From: Branchiostoma floridae
Lineage: Eukaryota; Chordata; Leptocardii; Amphioxiformes; Branchiostomatidae
Assembly (NCBI RefSeq): GCF_000003815.2
Contig: NC_049988.1
Span: 13,315,266 to 13,379,265 of the forward strand
Reading direction: 5' to 3'
Length of the DNA: 64,000 bases
Each line of letters opens with the position of its first letter. Position 1 is the first letter of the stretch. Both the position numbers and the translations under genes were made by a program. Positions 57,101 to 63,100 of this stretch are shown here, one piece after another. Below the pieces are notes generated by a model, which was given only the letters and a program-made list of their open reading frames with translations, ran no database searches and was not told where the DNA came from.

Positions 57101-60100
57101 TGGTAAGTGGGCAGTTTTGATAACAAAATCTTAAGTTCGCAATCATTTTCATGTTTCCTAAGATTGGCCAAGATGCAATCTTTTTTCTAGAAATACGTTT
57201 TCAGCTGATAGACAATTTCTACCTTTTGCAGGATTGGCTCTGTGTGACGACACACTTCGCGTCATCTGTGACAAGATCGATGACTGGAAGCAGGTCTGCA
57301 CACACCTTGGCTGTGACGATGAATTCATCCACAAGTTCCAAGACCAATACAAGGACGACGTCTATCAGAGCTGCTTCCATGCCCTCAAGACATGGCGCGA
57401 CACCTTCGACGACATCAGCTACGATGACAAGGTGAACAAGCTGTGCCAGACTCTACGCACCTGTGGACATGATGATTGCGCCGACACTGTGCTGCACAAG
57501 TATGACACAGAAAACTGCTTTGCCCTGTGTGACCACCAGATCAACATCTACAGCCATAAGTTGGCCGATGATTGGGTGCACTTCTGCAAGTCTTTGAACT
57601 GTGACGATGACTTCATCAGCAAGATCGATCAAGAGTGTGGCGGAGACAACTACATGTGCATCAGCACTGCCCTCAAGCACTGGCGTAACACAATGGACTG
57701 TAGCTATGCCGACAAGGTTGACCTCTTCTGCCACGCTTGTGATGCCTGTGGATTCGACGATGTTGCAGAGGACTGCAAGACCAACTTCCGCCATGAGTCG
57801 TATGGTGAGTATTTTGCTTCGTGCCCAGAAATAAACCAAACACAATGCTGGAAGCCTTCGGATTCCCGTCGAATTTTGCAAAGTGGAAGCCTATTGACGA
57901 CACACTTCTTTGTACTTTTCAGGATTGAGCTTGTGTGACGACACACTACGCCTTATCTCCAGCAAGATCAGTGACTGGAAGTTGGTGTGTACAACACTTG
58001 GCTGTGATTCTTCCTTCATTCACAAGTTCCAGGATCAATACCATGACGACACCTACCTCTCCTGCTTCCACGCCCTCAAGACCTGGCGCGACACCTTCGA
58101 CGCAAGCTATGATGACAAGGTCAACATCTTGTGCCAGACCCTGCGTAACTGTGGTTACACGGATTGCGCTGGAATCGTCGATGACAAGCACCGCACCGAG
58201 TGTAGCGTCGTTCTGTGTGACAGTCAGATCGACATTTACAGCAAGAAGTTGAGCAGTGACTGGAAGAACTTCTGCACACATCTGGGTTGTGATGACGACT
58301 TCATCAGTAAGATCGATGAGCAATGTAACCATGACAACTATCTGTGCATCAGCACTGCACTCAAGCACTGGCGTGATACGGTTGACTCCACCTACGTGGA
58401 GAAGATTGATCTCTTCTGCCATGCCTGTGACAGCTGTGGCTTCCACGATATCGCTGTGGACTGCAGAGACAACTTCCGCCATGAAGTCTATGGTGAGTGT
58501 CCATCTACTAATAGCACCTAAATTCAGGTTCGAAAAATAAAAAGAGCACAAAGATGACCCTTCAGAATTTTTTTTTTTCATTTCCACCCTGAGACTTATC
58601 TTGCACATATTGTTTTGCAGTGACGTCGAGTGTCTCAACAGGCTATCAAACATCCTCAGTTGTGTCAACTCAGTCCGTTAGTGCCAGCGCTTCAACCGTC
58701 ACAGGTATGTCCCTCCAGTTGCAACTCACTGCTTTTGTTAGGTAGCCTTTCCAATTTATTCTAAATGTAAGGAGGATAGGAAAACTTTTTCTATTGAATG
58801 TGTGTCTGAAACTTGTGTCTTTTGTCCTCTTCCTAGGACTGGCACTGTGTGACGACACCTTCCATCTGATCTGTGACAAGATCTCTGACGACTGGAGAAC
58901 TGTGTGTATCGCCCTGGGTTGCGGCTCGGACATGATCACAAAGGTCGTCTCTGAGTGTGGCTCGGATGACGTTCTGTGCTGCAGTACTATGCTCAAGCAT
59001 TGGCGTGACTCGTGGCATGAGGACTACTCCGACAAGGTCGACACTCTCTGCACTGCCCTGCGTACATGCGGATACACCGACTGTGCCACTACCGTGTACT
59101 CAAAGTACCGTACCGAGCATAGCGTGGCTCTGTGTGATGGCCAGATTGACATCTACAGCAAGACCTTGAGTGACGATTGGAAGACATTCTGTCATGCCCT
59201 CGACTGCAGTGACGACTTCATCACTAAGATAGAGGTCGAGTGTGGCCACGACGACTACTTGTGTTGTGAAACGGCTATCAAGACCTGGCGTGATACTGTG
59301 GACTGCAGCTACGCTGACAAGATCGACCAGTTCTGCAACGCCTGTCACAGCTGTGGCTTCGACGATATCGCCGTGGACTGTAGAGATCATTACCGCAATG
59401 AGGTCTTCGGTAAGCATCAATATCTATCACAATCAGTGTATTTTTTCTCTATGACCACGAAGTTTTAATCCGCTTCTTCCACTGTACCGTGACACTCATG
59501 TTTTGGTTTCTTTGTCATTTTAGTTACTGGTGGCTCTAGCGGCTTCAGCACAGGAGGGACATCGGGCCATTACGTCAGTGGAGGCGTTCTGGTGACAGGT
59601 CAGTCTACTCTCTTTTCACTCGCTGAATGGATTGTCTAGATATGCTAGCGTACTCCANNNNNNNNNNNNNNNNNNNNNNNNNNNNNNNNNNNNNNNNNNN
59701 NNNNNNNNNNNNNNNNNNNNNNNNNNNNNNNNNNNNNNNNNNNNNNNNNNNNNNNNNNNNNNNNNNNNNNNNNNNNNNNNNNNNNNNNNNNNNNNNNNNN
59801 NNNNNNNNNNNNNNNNNNNNNNNNNNNNNNNNNNNNNNNNNNNNNNNNNNNNNNNNNNNNNNNNNNNNNNNNNNNNNNNNNNNNNNNNNNNNNNNNNNNN
59901 NNNNNNNNNNNNNNNATGACAGTACAACACCCTGTGCAAGACACTGCGCGACTGTAACTATTACGATTGCGCCGACACCCTTGTATCACAAATATCGTAC
60001 CGAGCACAGCTTTGCTCTCTGTGATAGTCAGATCGACGTGTACAGCCATACGTTGAGCGACGACTGGAAGAACATCTGTGTTGACATGAAATGCGACGAC

Positions 60101-63100
60101 GACTTTATCAACAGGATTGAGATGGAGTGTGGTGGAGACAACTACCTGTGCACCAGCACTGCTCTCAAGCAATGGCGTGACACCGTGGACTGTAGCTACG
60201 ACGACAAGATTGACCTCTTCTGCCATGCTTGCGATAACCGTGGTTACCACGACATTGCCACCGACTGCAGGTCCAACTCCCGCTACGAGTCCTATGGTAA
60301 GTGGGCAGTTTTGATAACAAAATCTTAAGTTCGCAATCATTTTCATGTCTCCTGAGATTGGCCAAGATGCAATCTTTGTTCTAGAAATACGTTTACAGCT
60401 GATAGACAATTTCTACCTTTTGCAGGATTGGCTCTGTGTGACGACACACTTCGCGTCATCTGTGACAAGATCGATGACTGGAAGCAGGTCTGCACACACC
60501 TTGGCTGTGACGATGAATTCATCCACAAGTTCCAAGACCAATACAAGGACGACGTCTATCAGAGCTGCTTCCATGCCCTCAAGACATGGCGCGACACCTT
60601 CGACGATATCAGCTACGATGACAAGGTGAACAAGCTGTGCCAGACTTTGCGCACCTGTGGACATGATGATTGCGCCGACACTGTGCTGCACAAGTATGAC
60701 ACAGAAAACTGCTTTGCCCTGTGTGACCACCAGATCAACATCTACAGCCATAAGTTGGCCGATGATTGGGTGCACTTCTGCAAGTCTTTGAACTGTGACG
60801 ATGACTTCATCAGCAAGATCGATCAAGAGTGTGGCGGAGACAACTACATGTGCATCAGCACTGCCCTCAAGCACTGGCGTAACACAATGGACTGTAGCTA
60901 TGCCGACAAGGTTGACCTCTTCTGCCACGCTTGTGATGCCTGTGGATTCGACGATGTTGCAGAGGACTGCAAGACCAACTTCCGCCATGAGTCGTATGGT
61001 GCGTATTTTGCCTCGTGCCCAAAAATAAACCAAACACAATACTGCAAACTTTCGGATTCCCGTCGAATTTTGCAAAGTTGAAGCCTATTGACGACAAACT
61101 TCTTTGTACTTTTCAGGATTGGGCTTGCGTGACGACACACTACGCCTTATCTCCAGCAAGATCAGTGACTGGAAGTTGGTGTGTACAACACTTGGCTGTG
61201 ACTCTTCCTTCATTCACAAGTTCCAGGATCAATACCATGACGACACCTACCTCTCCTGCTTCCATGCCCTCAAGACCTGGCGCGACACCTTCGACGCAAG
61301 CTATGATGACAAGGTCAACATCTTGTGCCAGACCCTGCGTAACTGTGGTTACACGGATTGCGCTGGAATCGTCGATGACAAGCACCGCACCGAGTGTAGC
61401 GTCGTTCTGTGTGACAGTCAGATCGACATTTACAGCAAGAAGTTGAGCAGTGACTGGAAGAACTTCTGCACACATCTGGGTTGTGATGACGACTTCATCA
61501 GTAAGATCGATGAGCAATGTAACCATGACAACTATCTGTGCATCAGCACTGCACTCAAGCACTGGCGTGACACGGTTGACTCCACCTACGTGGAGAAGAT
61601 TGATCTCTTCTGCCATGCCTGTGACAGCTGTGGCTTCCACGATATCGCTATGGACTGCAGAGACAACTTCCGCCATGAAGTCTATGGTGAGTGTCCATCT
61701 ACTAATAGCACCTAAATTCAGGTTCGAAAAATAAAAGAGCACAAAGATGCCCCTTTATTAATTTATACCATTACAACCCTGAGACTTATCTTGCACACAT
61801 TGTTTTGCAGTGACGTCGAGTGTCTCAACAGGCTATCAAACATCCTCCATTGTGTCAACTCAGTTCGTCAGTGGCAGCGCTTCAACCGTCACAGGTATGT
61901 CTCTTCATTTTCATTCGCTGCTTTTTTAAGTGACTGTTCCAATCTATGCTAAATGTAAGGAGGATAGGAAAACTTCTTCTACTGAATGTGTGTCTGAGAT
62001 TGGAGTTTTTTGTCGTCTTCCTAGGACTGGCACTGTGTGACGACACCTTCCATCTGATCTGTGACAAGATCTCTGACGACTGGAGAACTGTGTGTATCGC
62101 CCTGGGTTGCGGCTCGGACATGATCACAAAGGTCGTCTCTGAGTGTGGCTCGGATGACGTTCTGTGCTGCAGTACTATGCTCAAGCATTGGCGTGACTCG
62201 TGGCATGAGGACTACTCCGACAAGGTCGACACTCTCTGCACTGCCCTGCGTACATGCGGATACACCGACTGTGCCACTACCGTGTACTCAAAGTACCGTA
62301 CCGAGCATAGCGTGGCTCTGTGTGATAGTCAGATTGACATCTACAGCAAGACCTTGAGTGACGATTGGAAGACATTCTGTCATGCCCTCGACTGCAGTGA
62401 CGACTTCATCACTAAGATAGAGATCGAGTGTGACCACGACGACTACTTGTGTTGTGAAACGGCTATCAAGACCTGGCGTGATACTGTGGACTGCAGCTAC
62501 GCTGACAAGATCGACCACTTCTGCAACGCCTGTCACAGTTGTGGCTTCGACGATATCGCAGTGGACTGTAGAGATCATTACCGCAATGAGGTCTTTGGTG
62601 AGCATCTTTTCCTGTAATATTTGATGCATTTTCTTGTTCTATGGTCTTTAGGTTATAATCCACTTCATTCATTGTTCCGTACCACTCAAGTTTTTGTTTC
62701 TTTGTCATTTTAGTTACTGGTGGCTCTAGCGGCTTCAGCACAGGAGGAACATCGGGCCATTACGTCAGTGGAGGCGTTCTGGTGACAGGTCAGCCTACTT
62801 TCATAGAATTGCTGCGTGAATTGTCCGAATATGTTTTCGTTTTCCAGACACAATGCCAAAAGTTATAAGATGTCAAATGTGTTTACGTTTTTGAAACGAT
62901 GTCAAATGTGTTAACGTTTTTGAAACCTCTTTGCAGGATTGGCTCTGTGCGACGACACACTTCGTGTCATCTGTCACAAGATTGATGACTGGAAGCAGGT
63001 CTGCACATACCTTGGCTGTGACGATGAATTCATCCACAAGTTCCAAGACCAATACAAGGATAACGTCTACCAGAGCTGCTTCCATGCCCTAAAGACCTGG

